A stretch of DNA of 28,299 nt. Source: Anaerolineaceae bacterium 46_22. Lineage in GTDB: Bacteria; Chloroflexota; Anaerolineae; Anaerolineales; Anaerolineaceae. Within the stretch, counting starts at the first letter, position 1, and each line of letters opens with the position of its first letter. The DNA lies in the NCBI GenBank assembly GCA_001508595.1, contig LGHA01000002.1:1-28299 (forward strand). Reading direction: 5' to 3'. A model generated the notes under the pieces. That model ran no database searches and was not told the DNA's origin. It saw only the letters and a list, made by a program, of their open reading frames with translations. Below are positions 8,266 through 15,070 of this stretch, in pieces. Both the position numbers and the translations under genes were made by a program.

Positions 8266-8976
8266 CTAAACATTCTCGGGGTCAAAGTCTCCCCGGTACT
8301 CTTTCGGTAACAAAGCCCCAATTTTGGACATGATCAAATGGCCGGTGTCACGGATCTCATCTCTTGAAGGACGGGTTTCATGTTCGGATTTTAAAGGACC
8401 AAAGACCTCCCCGATTTTCGTAAAGACACCTAAACGACGTTTCTCTTCAGTAATTGTTTTAAAAAGCTTCCAGTTATTATCGCTGATTGTCGCCATGGGC
8501 AAAATCGGCACGCCTGTACGCAACGCCATATATGCCGCACCTGGCAGCGCTCTCCGTAAAGTACCGCTGTGAACATGCCCTTCAGGATAAATCACCAAAA
8601 CTCCATCTTGTGCCAAGACAGCCTCTGAAGACCGTAATGCCTCAAAATTCGGCGTCCCCTGTTCAATTTTTAAAGTTTGCCAGAGGTTAGGGAAGATGCG
8701 CATGAGGGCTGGAGCATTCGGCATTTCAAAGTCACCGATGAATTCAAGAGGCCAATTGGTTGCGCGTATTGGAGCAATGGTATCCAAAAAGTTAAAATGA
8801 TTTCCCACAATTAACAATGGCCCTTTTTTGGGAATATTCTCTTTCCCGGTGATCTCCCAGCGAACAAGTACATTGGCCAGAATGTCGATCATGCCCCCAA
8901 ACAAACCACGGATAAATCGCCGGCGAGGCCATGGATATTTTTTGATATACTTTTGTGATAAATCTTTATCGGTCAT
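8266..8976 (-). CDS. plsC: 1-acyl-sn-glycerol-3-phosphate acyltransferase family protein
   Basis: Transfers an acyl group to lysophosphatidic acid to make phosphatidic acid, at the cytoplasmic face of the membrane. The 236-residue product from the ATG at 8976 (MTDKDLSQKY) has the four PlsC blocks: NHFNFLD (His60, Asp65) as the catalytic H-x4-D, the FIGDFEMPNAP block near 79-90, the VLVIYPEGHVHSG block with Glu132-Gly133, and VPILPMATIS further on. An earlier in-frame start at 9033 exists, but AGGAG precedes the ATG at 8976. A hydrophobic patch (about residues 23-37) may dip into the membrane. It has its own terminator and is not obviously in an operon. The family also includes acyltransferases for other lysolipids, so the exact acceptor is inferred. 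Confidence 0.88.
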   Translation of the reverse strand: MTDKDLSQKYIKKYPWPRRRFIRGLFGGMIDILANVLVRWEITGKENIPKKGPLLIVGNHFNFLDTIAPIRATNWPLEFIGDFEMPNAPALMRIFPNLWQTLKIEQGTPNFEALRSSEAVLAQDGVLVIYPEGHVHSGTLRRALPGAAYMALRTGVPILPMATISDNNWKLFKTITEEKRRLGVFTKIGEVFGPLKSEHETRPSRDEIRDTGHLIMSKIGALLPKEYRGDFDPENV

Positions 8977-9053
8977 CAAATTCACACTCCTGATGATTTC
9001 AACCTGTAAAATATTAATCCCTGCAACCCCCAACTGGAATTTTTCTACCTTGA

Positions 9054-9059
9054 ATTATA
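9054..9059 (-). promoter_or_regulatory. Candidate -10 box upstream of plsC
   Basis: TATAAT on the minus strand, 78 bases before the plsC start. A TTGACG lies upstream but with only 11 bases of spacing, so the -35 element is unclear. Confidence 0.35.
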
Positions 9060-9113
9060 ACCAATAACACCGTCAAAGGTTACGGCTGCAGCTTCGAAAG
9101 TACGATTGAAAGT

Positions 9114-9827
9114 TCAAGAGGACAAATAGGATTGGATATCCGGGGTTGTTGGCAGTATCAGATCAGCCCCAACACGTGTCAGTTCCTTCTCCGTGCCAAA
9201 ACCGCACAAAACAGCAATTGTCTGTGCACCGGCAGATTTCCCCGATTTTACATCAACAATTGTGTCACCAACCATCACGCAATCTTCGGGTGCCTTGCCG
9301 AGGGCTTGGGCGGCGTAAACCACTGGATCAGGATAGGGTTTGGTGAAACGACAGGTCTGTGATGTGACGATCACATCAAAAAACCCTGTGAGCTCAAAAT
9401 GATCTAAAAAATCCCTTGTTGAACCTTCATCTCTGGCACTGACAACACCCATCGGGTACGCCTGAGATAGCGCTTCCAGCATGTCTCGCACACCGTGAAT
9501 TAGCCAAAACCTTTCTTTACTCGGCTTTTTCGCCAATGGACTGGCAGACAAGACTTTATAATACTTTGCAATAAACTTATCAATCCCCAATCGATCTGCG
9601 ATCTGGTAGACGAAATTTCCCGGTGTTTCTGCCGCCATGACAAGGCGGCGAGCAAAATTCTGGGGGTTCCGCTCTTTGAAAAGCCAGCTAACCAACTTAA
9701 GCCGGCTGGCAATACGCGCTACCAGGTGGTCATCTGTGTTGCTCAGGGTGCCATCGACATCAAACAAAACCGCCTTTATTCGCCCTGGATCAATTTTTCC
9801 ATTGCCATTCTTCTCATCGTTTTTCAT
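9114..9827 (-). CDS. HAD-superfamily phosphatase, phosphoglycolate phosphatase-like
   Basis: A 237-residue haloacid-dehalogenase-type hydrolase, probably acting on a small phosphorylated metabolite in the cytoplasm. Motif I is VLFDVDGTLSNTD with nucleophile Asp23 and acid/base Asp25. An alpha-helical cap covers about residues 35-100. Motif II is the Ser in GVVSARDEGSTRDFL, motif III the Lys in FTKPYPDPVVY, and motif IV VMVGDTIVDVKSGKSAGA with the metal-binding aspartates. The KP-x-PDPVVYAAQALG stretch resembles Gph/PpaX enzymes, but substrate choice in this family cannot be read from motifs. Its ATG overlaps the stop of the metallopeptidase gene (ATGA), so translation is likely coupled. No clear terminator follows. 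Confidence 0.85.
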   Translation of the reverse strand: MKNDEKNGNGKIDPGRIKAVLFDVDGTLSNTDDHLVARIASRLKLVSWLFKERNPQNFARRLVMAAETPGNFVYQIADRLGIDKFIAKYYKVLSASPLAKKPSKERFWLIHGVRDMLEALSQAYPMGVVSARDEGSTRDFLDHFELTGFFDVIVTSQTCRFTKPYPDPVVYAAQALGKAPEDCVMVGDTIVDVKSGKSAGAQTIAVLCGFGTEKELTRVGADLILPTTPDIQSYLSS

Positions 9828-11197
9828 TGAAGTTCCGAAAGAATAATTTCCAACAGGTCATTGTCAGGTGCTATCACCCAAAGCGTTCGATCGCCTTGAT
9901 GCCAAAAAGCAATTTTAGTATCCGACCCCTGCCAAAGCCTGGCGTCTGATAGGGTAACAGAAAGGGATGTCCATCGTTGTGATGCATATTGATAGAAAGC
10001 GTCAACAAATTCATTTGCATCTTCTGTGGTATCCCAAAGAGAATCCATGATAAAAATGGTTTCATCTGTTTCTTCATTCAGATAAATTGCATAAGCATCG
10101 GCGCCCCAACCTTCAGCGGCAATTTGTGCTGTTTCTTCCGATACTCGGTAGCTTTCATCATGCGCCTTATTGAGGATCAAAAACACATACCACTCACCCA
10201 TGACATTTTGGTCAAATAAAGTCCAGGTGTCATCCAGCTGAGAAGAAAGATCGGGTAAACTAACACTTAATGGGACATCAAGCGGGTATTTTTCCGGATG
10301 CAGAATTTGTTCAGTTGAGACGGGTGGGTTAGCAAATGCCTGATCAACACTTTTATATTCTCCCTGGTCATACAAATGCTGAACAAACGCCAATCCCTTT
10401 TCATAGGAAAAATACATATCGGCGGACATATAAGGCGGGGCTGAATCCAACACAGGGGTTTCTAAATGATCTAACATTTCCATCAAATCACGATAATCTT
10501 CAATTGAAGCATGGGCTTGGAACCATAAGATTTCGGTCATTGAAGCATCGCCTTCAACTAATGCCTGAACAGCCGCACATTTTTCAGAATCAACTTCACA
10601 GGATTCCTGATTCATACCTAAGCCCTCATCCAGACCGTAAACCTGGTCCTGAAGCACATGGGTGAATTCATGGGCATAAGTTAATCTTTCTGAAGCACCA
10701 AAGTCCTGCCCTTGAACAACATAAATTTCTTTTGTCTCCTCGTCGTAAAAACCCGCAATCTGTTCGCTGTACAGCGCTTCGTAAAAACCTTTAAGGTCAA
10801 AATCTCTGGGTAATAGCCCTAAACTTGAAAGGACCAAAACATCCTGGCGGGCATCTTCTTCAGAATATTCAGAAAAGAAATCTTCAACAACAATTTCTTC
10901 AAGCTCCTCTGCAGAAATCATGGTGTGTTGAACTTCCTGGACATTTTCAAGCCCTCGAATTTGAACAACCTGTGATTCTATTTCAGCAATTGTCCCTACC
11001 AGATCTTCAGGAAGTTTGCTGACAGGAGTCGAAATCGGTGCCTGGGTGCTTTCTACCGGCAATTCGATTGGCCAGATATTGGATACCCCGATACCTGATA
11101 TTAAAACAAGCCCCAGGCAGAGACAGCCGACAAGGAGAACCACGCCACAACTTATGAGCACATATTTGATAGTTTTTGACTTTTCATTTGATTCCAT
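9824..11197 (-). CDS. Membrane-anchored HExxH metallopeptidase-like protein
   Basis: A 457-residue protein from the ATG at 11197 (MESNEKSKTIKYV). A transmembrane anchor at about residues 11-34 is followed by a short Pro/Thr/Ser linker, placing the rest outside the cytoplasm. Residues 176-180 are HEFTH, a zincin motif with His176, Glu177 and His180. EGD at 215-217 supplies a likely third zinc ligand, Glu215, giving a gluzincin-like arrangement (HEFTH-x34-E). Segments such as GFYDEETKEIYVV and ERLTYAHEFTHVLQDQ match a group of uncharacterised bacterial putative metallopeptidases. The C-terminal 150 residues look like a separate alpha/beta domain. The alternative TTG start at 11203 sits too close to GGAT, so ATG is preferred. 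Substrate unknown. It overlaps the following HAD gene by 4 bases. Confidence 0.75.
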   Translation of the reverse strand: MESNEKSKTIKYVLISCGVVLLVGCLCLGLVLISGIGVSNIWPIELPVESTQAPISTPVSKLPEDLVGTIAEIESQVVQIRGLENVQEVQHTMISAEELEEIVVEDFFSEYSEEDARQDVLVLSSLGLLPRDFDLKGFYEALYSEQIAGFYDEETKEIYVVQGQDFGASERLTYAHEFTHVLQDQVYGLDEGLGMNQESCEVDSEKCAAVQALVEGDASMTEILWFQAHASIEDYRDLMEMLDHLETPVLDSAPPYMSADMYFSYEKGLAFVQHLYDQGEYKSVDQAFANPPVSTEQILHPEKYPLDVPLSVSLPDLSSQLDDTWTLFDQNVMGEWYVFLILNKAHDESYRVSEETAQIAAEGWGADAYAIYLNEETDETIFIMDSLWDTTEDANEFVDAFYQYASQRWTSLSVTLSDARLWQGSDTKIAFWHQGDRTLWVIAPDNDLLEIILSELQ

Positions 11198-11275
11198 GGT
11201 CAATATCCTGTGGTTTTACACAATCAATCCTAATATTACCTGTTTATGATCTAAAATGAACCAAGTTGCTGTTAA

Positions 11276-11297
11276 ACAAAATCCCCCCACGGGGGAA
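11276..11297 (-). terminator. Intrinsic terminator of the response regulator gene
   Basis: TCCCCC, 3-base loop, GGGGGA (11282-11296), followed on the minus strand by TTTTGTTT. It lies about 30 bases past the response regulator stop and insulates it from the metallopeptidase gene. Confidence 0.8.
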
Positions 11298-11326
11298 TAA
11301 TTTCATGATTTTGATTATTAAATTTC

Positions 11327-11995
11327 CTAAACTTCCAGGATATACCCTTTCCCCCTGACGGTTTGAATGAGCCTTGGATGATGGGGGTCTTCCTCAATAG
11401 CCTGTCGCAACCAGCTGATATGAACATCCAGCGTTCTTGTATCCCCGGTGTAATCTGTTTGCCAAACCTTTGAAAAAAGTAAATCCCGCTTTACAAGCTT
11501 CCCTTGGTTTCGCATCAGCATCCTCAAAATTTCCACAAGGCGAGGCGTGAGTTTGGTCTGACGATCGTTACAGGAGACGAGCTGAGTTTTGGTATTTAAT
11601 TCAATCGGTCCCACCTGCACAATGAATTTATCAGCCGTTTGTTGAAATATCTGGGTTCGATTAACTAATTTCTGGGTGGTAAACGGGAGCCGCAGCACTA
11701 AATTGGCATCAACAATTTCTGGCAAAGAGGTATCTTCATCTATGATCAAAATTATCGGTAAGTCATTATCGGATTTTCTAAAGGATTGGCAGATCCGCAC
11801 ACCACTGGTTCGGAGAGAAGCGGCATCAATAATCACAATATCAGGATCTACTGAATCGAGTAATTTCAAGCCTGCACTGCCGTTGGCGGCTTTTGTTACC
11901 GAATACCCCTTTTCGCCCAATTCTTCAGCAAATGAGGAATGATTACCCCGTCTGCCTTCTACCATCAAGGCAGTTATTGTGATTTCCTGTGCCAA
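11327..11995 (-). CDS. OmpR/PhoB-type response regulator with degenerate receiver
   Basis: A 222-residue transcription factor with an N-terminal receiver-like domain (about residues 5-118) and a C-terminal winged helix of the Trans_reg_C type (about 128-222; LTPRLVEILRMLMRNQGKLV, TRTLDVHISWLRQAIEEDP, IQTVRGKGYILEV). The DNA-binding half is canonical. In the receiver the phosphoacceptor position is kept (Asp57 in DIVIIDAAS). The acidic pair is reduced to Glu13-Gly14, the switch Thr is replaced (LIIDED) and the conserved Lys before Pro-Phe is Leu103 (LRLPF). Phosphorylation-independent or weakly phosphorylated control is therefore likely. No histidine kinase gene is adjacent. Translation starts at TTG 11995, supported by AAGGA about 8 bases upstream; the first ATG would cut into strand 1. 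Confidence 0.88.
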   Translation of the reverse strand: MAQEITITALMVEGRRGNHSSFAEELGEKGYSVTKAANGSAGLKLLDSVDPDIVIIDAASLRTSGVRICQSFRKSDNDLPIILIIDEDTSLPEIVDANLVLRLPFTTQKLVNRTQIFQQTADKFIVQVGPIELNTKTQLVSCNDRQTKLTPRLVEILRMLMRNQGKLVKRDLLFSKVWQTDYTGDTRTLDVHISWLRQAIEEDPHHPRLIQTVRGKGYILEV

Positions 11996-12060
11996 TATAA
12001 TTTCCTTCTCTTTCCAAAATCATTAAAACAAAAAGATTTCACCGGAAAGTTCTTTCTCAG

Positions 12061-12088
12061 ATAATAGCGCCTCGCAACATTTTGACAA
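12061..12088 (-). promoter_or_regulatory. Sigma-70-type promoter for the response regulator
   Basis: Minus strand TTGTCA (12083-12088), 16-base spacer, TATTAT (12061-12066). The spacing and both hexamers are close to consensus, leaving a leader of about 60 bases before the TTG start at 11995. Confidence 0.55.
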
Positions 12089-12255
12089 TAATACGTGAGA
12101 TGCCCTCAGGTATCCTCAATACCAAATCAGAAGAATGTCTTCTATAAATTATTATAAGATAAAATCTAAATAATTGAAGAAAGACTCTCTAGAAATCAAG
12201 TGTTACGATTATACTCGAAAAGCTTAAAGAATCGTGGATTTATTCTCATTATTGG

Positions 12256-12284
12256 TTGCGTCCTGATAAGCGCCGTGTTAGAAT
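12256..12284 (+). promoter_or_regulatory. Sigma-70-type promoter for the bifunctional nuclease gene
   Basis: TTGCGT (12256-12261), 17-base spacer, TAGAAT (12279-12284), followed by GAGGAG six bases before the ATG at 12315. The spacing is ideal and the leader is short. Confidence 0.6.
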
Positions 12285-12314
12285 CAAACAAGCTAAAAAT
12301 CCGAGGAGTACCTA

Positions 12315-12878
12315 ATGGTAAAAATGATTGAGGTCGAGATCGACAGCGTTCGAGTGAGCCTGACCAACCAGCAGCGCATCGTGATCTTGAAACAAGTTAA
12401 TCAGGAACGCTACTTGCCGATTTGGATCGGTTTATACGAAGCTGAAGCGATCACAATCGCCTTGCAAGACATTCAGGTTGCTCGCCCTCAAACGCACGAT
12501 CTTCTCAAAACACTCATCCACACGCTCAATGCACGCCTTATCCAAGTTGAAGTCATTTCACTATCGGACGATGTATTCTACGGCAACCTGATTTTGGATA
12601 TTGATGGTCAACGCCGCCAGGTGGACTGCCGCCCTTCCGATGCACTTGCCCTGGCAGCAAGAACCAATGTGCCGATTATGGTTTCGGAAGATGTTATGAG
12701 CCAGGCAGGGATTATTCCCGAAGAAGATATTTCCGAGGCAGACGCGGGTAAGGCTGAAGCGCGGGGTCAGGAAGATTTCGAGGACGTGGATTTGGACGTT
12801 TTTGAAGATTTTCTTCAGAATTTCAATATCGATGACCTTCCTTCCGATGAGGACATTGATGACGAGGACCAGGATTAA
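12315..12878 (+). CDS. Bifunctional nuclease (BFN/DUF151) family protein
   Basis: A 187-residue protein with the BFN domain over about residues 3-130. It begins MVKMIEVEIDSVRVSL and contains LPIWIGLYEAEAITIAL, RPQTHDLLKTLIHTLNARLIQVEVISL, FYGNLILDIDG and VDCRPSDALALAARTNVPI, which are the hallmark blocks of the family. Named after a plant protein with RNase and DNase activity, most bacterial members are uncharacterised, so nuclease activity is a family-level inference. The C-terminal 50 residues are an acidic tail rich in Asp and Glu (SEADAGKAEARGQEDFEDVDL and onwards) without predicted fold. It has its own promoter and terminator, so it is probably monocistronic although it sits just ahead of dnaB. 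Confidence 0.9.
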   Translation: MVKMIEVEIDSVRVSLTNQQRIVILKQVNQERYLPIWIGLYEAEAITIALQDIQVARPQTHDLLKTLIHTLNARLIQVEVISLSDDVFYGNLILDIDGQRRQVDCRPSDALALAARTNVPIMVSEDVMSQAGIIPEEDISEADAGKAEARGQEDFEDVDLDVFEDFLQNFNIDDLPSDEDIDDEDQD

Positions 12879-12910
12879 CCAGCAACCCACCCGATAAAGG
12901 TTATAATTAA

Positions 12911-12946
12911 CCGGGAGATATCAGTAAATCTGAATCCCGGTTTTTT
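12911..12946 (+). terminator. Intrinsic terminator of the bifunctional nuclease gene
   Basis: CCGGGA (12911-12916) pairs with TCCCGG (12935-12940), with an inner TCAG/CTGA pairing, followed immediately by TTTTTT. A textbook rho-independent terminator. Confidence 0.92.
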
Positions 12947-12993
12947 GTACACAAAAACACCAATGATCATCCAAAAATCTTGATAAGAGACCC

Positions 12994-14364
12994 ATGACAG
13001 ACGATTTTAACATCAGCGACAATTCACTATCAGAAGCACTTACCCTCCCAAGTAATCGGGAAGCCGAAGAAGCCTTAATTGGTGCTGTTTTAATCAATCA
13101 AGAAGTTTATTTGGAAATCGCACAATTCCTGACAGCTGAGGATTTTTTCATTGTCCGAAACAAATGGATTTGGGAAGCCTTTAAGCACCTGAATGAATCA
13201 CGTCAGCCCATTGACCTGGTGACTGTCACTGAAGTCTTAATAAACCGTGGGCAACTTGATGAAATCGGCGGTCAGGTTTACCTGATTTCTCTTATCAACC
13301 GGGCACCCAATGCCTTTCACGCAGAATCTTACGGGCGGATCATCGAACAAAATGCTGTCCGCCGACGAATGCTGGACGCAGCTAACGAGATCGCTCGGCT
13401 GGCATACCACCAGGATCAATCGATTGATACGGTTGTTGATGAAGCAGAAAAAGCCATTTTCAACGTCAGTGAGCGCAGAATTAAACGCGATCTTGTCCCC
13501 ATCAAAGAGGTCGTCAGCACCTATTATGATCGGATTGATGAATTAGCAAAACGTTCGGAAGATATCTTCGGCGTTCCAACCGGCTTGATCGACATCGACA
13601 GCCTCCTGGGCGGTTTGCAGAAATCCGACTTGTTAATTGTCGCTGGACGCCCGGGTATGGGTAAAACGGGCTTTTTGCTTGGTGTCTTGCGAAACGCCGC
13701 CCTTTTGCATAAAAAGCACGTTGCCATGTTTTCAATGGAAATGTCTAATGAACAACTGCTGCAGAGGCTGGTTGCCATGGATACACGTATTGACACCCAA
13801 AGGCTGCGCTCTGGCAAGTTAAATGATAACGAATGGACAATCTTCTTCCAGGCTTTAGACAGCTATAGTGGTGCGACGATCTTCCTTGACGATACACCTG
13901 CCATCACACCGCTGTCCTTACGGACCAAATGCCGCCGACTTCACATGGAATACGGTTTAGACCTGGTAATCGTTGACTATTTGCAGCTGATGTCAGGCGA
14001 CTCCAGAACAGACAACCGCGTTCAGGAAGTTTCAAATATCTCCCGAAACATGAAAGTGCTTGCTCGAGAATTGAATATCCCTGTGCTTACAGCAGCACAG
14101 CTTTCTCGTGCTGTTGAGCACCGTCCCGACAAAAAACCGCAGCTTTCCGACCTGCGTGAATCCGGTTCTCTTGAGCAGGACGCTGACATCGTGATGTTCA
14201 TCCATCGCAACTCAATGAGCGAAGTTGAAGAGGAAAGAAACAAAGCCGAGATGATCGTTGCAAAACACCGCAATGGGCCGACTCACAGCGGTATCGGATT
14301 GGTGTTCATTGAAGAACTGGCAAAGTTTGAAAATGCTGCCAGGGGACGATATCCGGAAGGTTAA
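12994..14364 (+). CDS. dnaB: Replicative DNA helicase DnaB
   Basis: Hexameric 5'-3' helicase that unwinds the replication fork. The 456-residue product has the N-terminal helical domain (residues about 15-120, SNREAEEALIGAVLINQEVY...), a linker, and a RecA-like C-terminal domain. Walker A is GRPGMGKT at 218-225. Downstream are the FSMEMSNEQLLQRL segment, Walker B LVIVDYLQLMSG, and the SDLRESGSLEQDADIVMFIHR block with the motif-4 residues. The length is normal for DnaB. A DnaD-like gene begins 13 bases after its stop, and the helicase loader gene overlaps that one, so helicase and loading factors are co-expressed. The ribosome-binding site is weak. Confidence 0.97.
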   Translation: MTDDFNISDNSLSEALTLPSNREAEEALIGAVLINQEVYLEIAQFLTAEDFFIVRNKWIWEAFKHLNESRQPIDLVTVTEVLINRGQLDEIGGQVYLISLINRAPNAFHAESYGRIIEQNAVRRRMLDAANEIARLAYHQDQSIDTVVDEAEKAIFNVSERRIKRDLVPIKEVVSTYYDRIDELAKRSEDIFGVPTGLIDIDSLLGGLQKSDLLIVAGRPGMGKTGFLLGVLRNAALLHKKHVAMFSMEMSNEQLLQRLVAMDTRIDTQRLRSGKLNDNEWTIFFQALDSYSGATIFLDDTPAITPLSLRTKCRRLHMEYGLDLVIVDYLQLMSGDSRTDNRVQEVSNISRNMKVLARELNIPVLTAAQLSRAVEHRPDKKPQLSDLRESGSLEQDADIVMFIHRNSMSEVEEERNKAEMIVAKHRNGPTHSGIGLVFIEELAKFENAARGRYPEG

Positions 14365-14377
14365 AGGAATCAAAACC

Positions 14378-15070
14378 GTGACTCCACAAACCACAAAACT
14401 TTTCAAGGGCTTTCAAGAAGATAACCTGGATTTGGTACGTTTGCCAGAAACGTTCTTCTCTCAGATTTTGCCCTTGATCAATTCCTTAACGCAGCTTCGG
14501 CTGTTGCTGTACTTCTTCTGGCATATTGAACAGCAAGAAAGCAGTATACGCCTTCTGAAGTATTCAGACCTTTCCTCTGACCCCACCCTGATGGCGATGA
14601 TCGGTAATGAAACGACACTCAGAGAAAACTTAGAGACCCTCGTGAGGATGGGCATTCTATTTGAAGCCCAATTGCCCGGGGAGCAAGAACGTATCTACTT
14701 TATCAACGGACCTCAGGGACGTGCAGCCGTGAAAGCCATTGAGGACGGTCAGTGGAATAATACGGATGCTGAAAGAAAACCAATCCAATTAACAGATCAG
14801 CAGCCCAATATTTACGGTCTTTACGAAGAGAATATTGGTCCGATCACACCCTTGATCGCAGAAATCCTCAAAGAAGACGAAAAAACATACCCTGAAGCCT
14901 GGATCAAAGAAGCTATTGAAATTGCCGTGAAACGCAATGCGCGCAATTGGAAATATGTTCAGGCAATTCTGGAACGCTGGCAAGTTGAAGGACGTGGAAA
15001 TGAGCAAAATCGACGAAACGATTCGCAAGATCCGAGCAGATATCGAAGAAGCTGGCTTGGCAAAAAATAA
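14378..15070 (+). CDS. DnaD-domain primosome protein
   Basis: Probable replication-restart or initiation protein acting in helicase loading. From the GTG at 14378 the product is 230 residues (VTPQTTKLFKGF...). The reading frame is open back to 14258 inside dnaB, but AAAGGA lies 9 bases before the GTG, which fixes the start. The N-terminal part (about residues 15-115) reads like a winged-helix region (LPETFFSQILPLINSLTQLRLLLYFFWHIE). The C-terminal part (about 148-208) has the DnaD/DnaB_2 domain signature: IYGLYEENIGPITPLIAEIL, WIKEAIEIAVKRNARNWKYVQAILERW. The final 25 residues are charged and probably flexible. Placement between dnaB and the loader gene fits the role of DnaD in Firmicutes. 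The closest homologues may be annotated only as DnaD domain protein. Confidence 0.85.
   Translation: MTPQTTKLFKGFQEDNLDLVRLPETFFSQILPLINSLTQLRLLLYFFWHIEQQESSIRLLKYSDLSSDPTLMAMIGNETTLRENLETLVRMGILFEAQLPGEQERIYFINGPQGRAAVKAIEDGQWNNTDAERKPIQLTDQQPNIYGLYEENIGPITPLIAEILKEDEKTYPEAWIKEAIEIAVKRNARNWKYVQAILERWQVEGRGNEQNRRNDSQDPSRYRRSWLGKK

Larger units (their letters stand above)
11996..12314. other. Divergent intergenic region between response regulator and bifunctional nuclease genes
   Basis: A 319-base AT-rich stretch without a credible gene. It holds a minus-strand promoter (12061-12088) for the response regulator and a plus-strand promoter (12256-12284) for the nuclease gene. In between is a small inverted repeat, AGAAGA-ATG-TCTTCT at 12129-12143, of unknown meaning. 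The stretch 12144-12180 is almost pure A/T. Nothing else is recognised. Confidence 0.6.

Noticed and set aside
8136..8321. A 61-codon minus-strand ORF between dnaJ and plsC
   Set aside because: It spans the plsC terminator and overlaps the plsC end, has no ribosome-binding site and no recognisable sequence.
12129..12143. AGAAGA-ATG-TCTTCT as an intrinsic terminator
   Set aside because: It lies between divergent promoters with no gene ending nearby and no T-run; at most an operator candidate.
14258..14377. Upstream in-frame extension of the DnaD-like gene inside dnaB
   Set aside because: The GTG at 14378 has AAAGGA at proper distance and lies just after the dnaB stop; the extension would be dnaB sequence in another frame.
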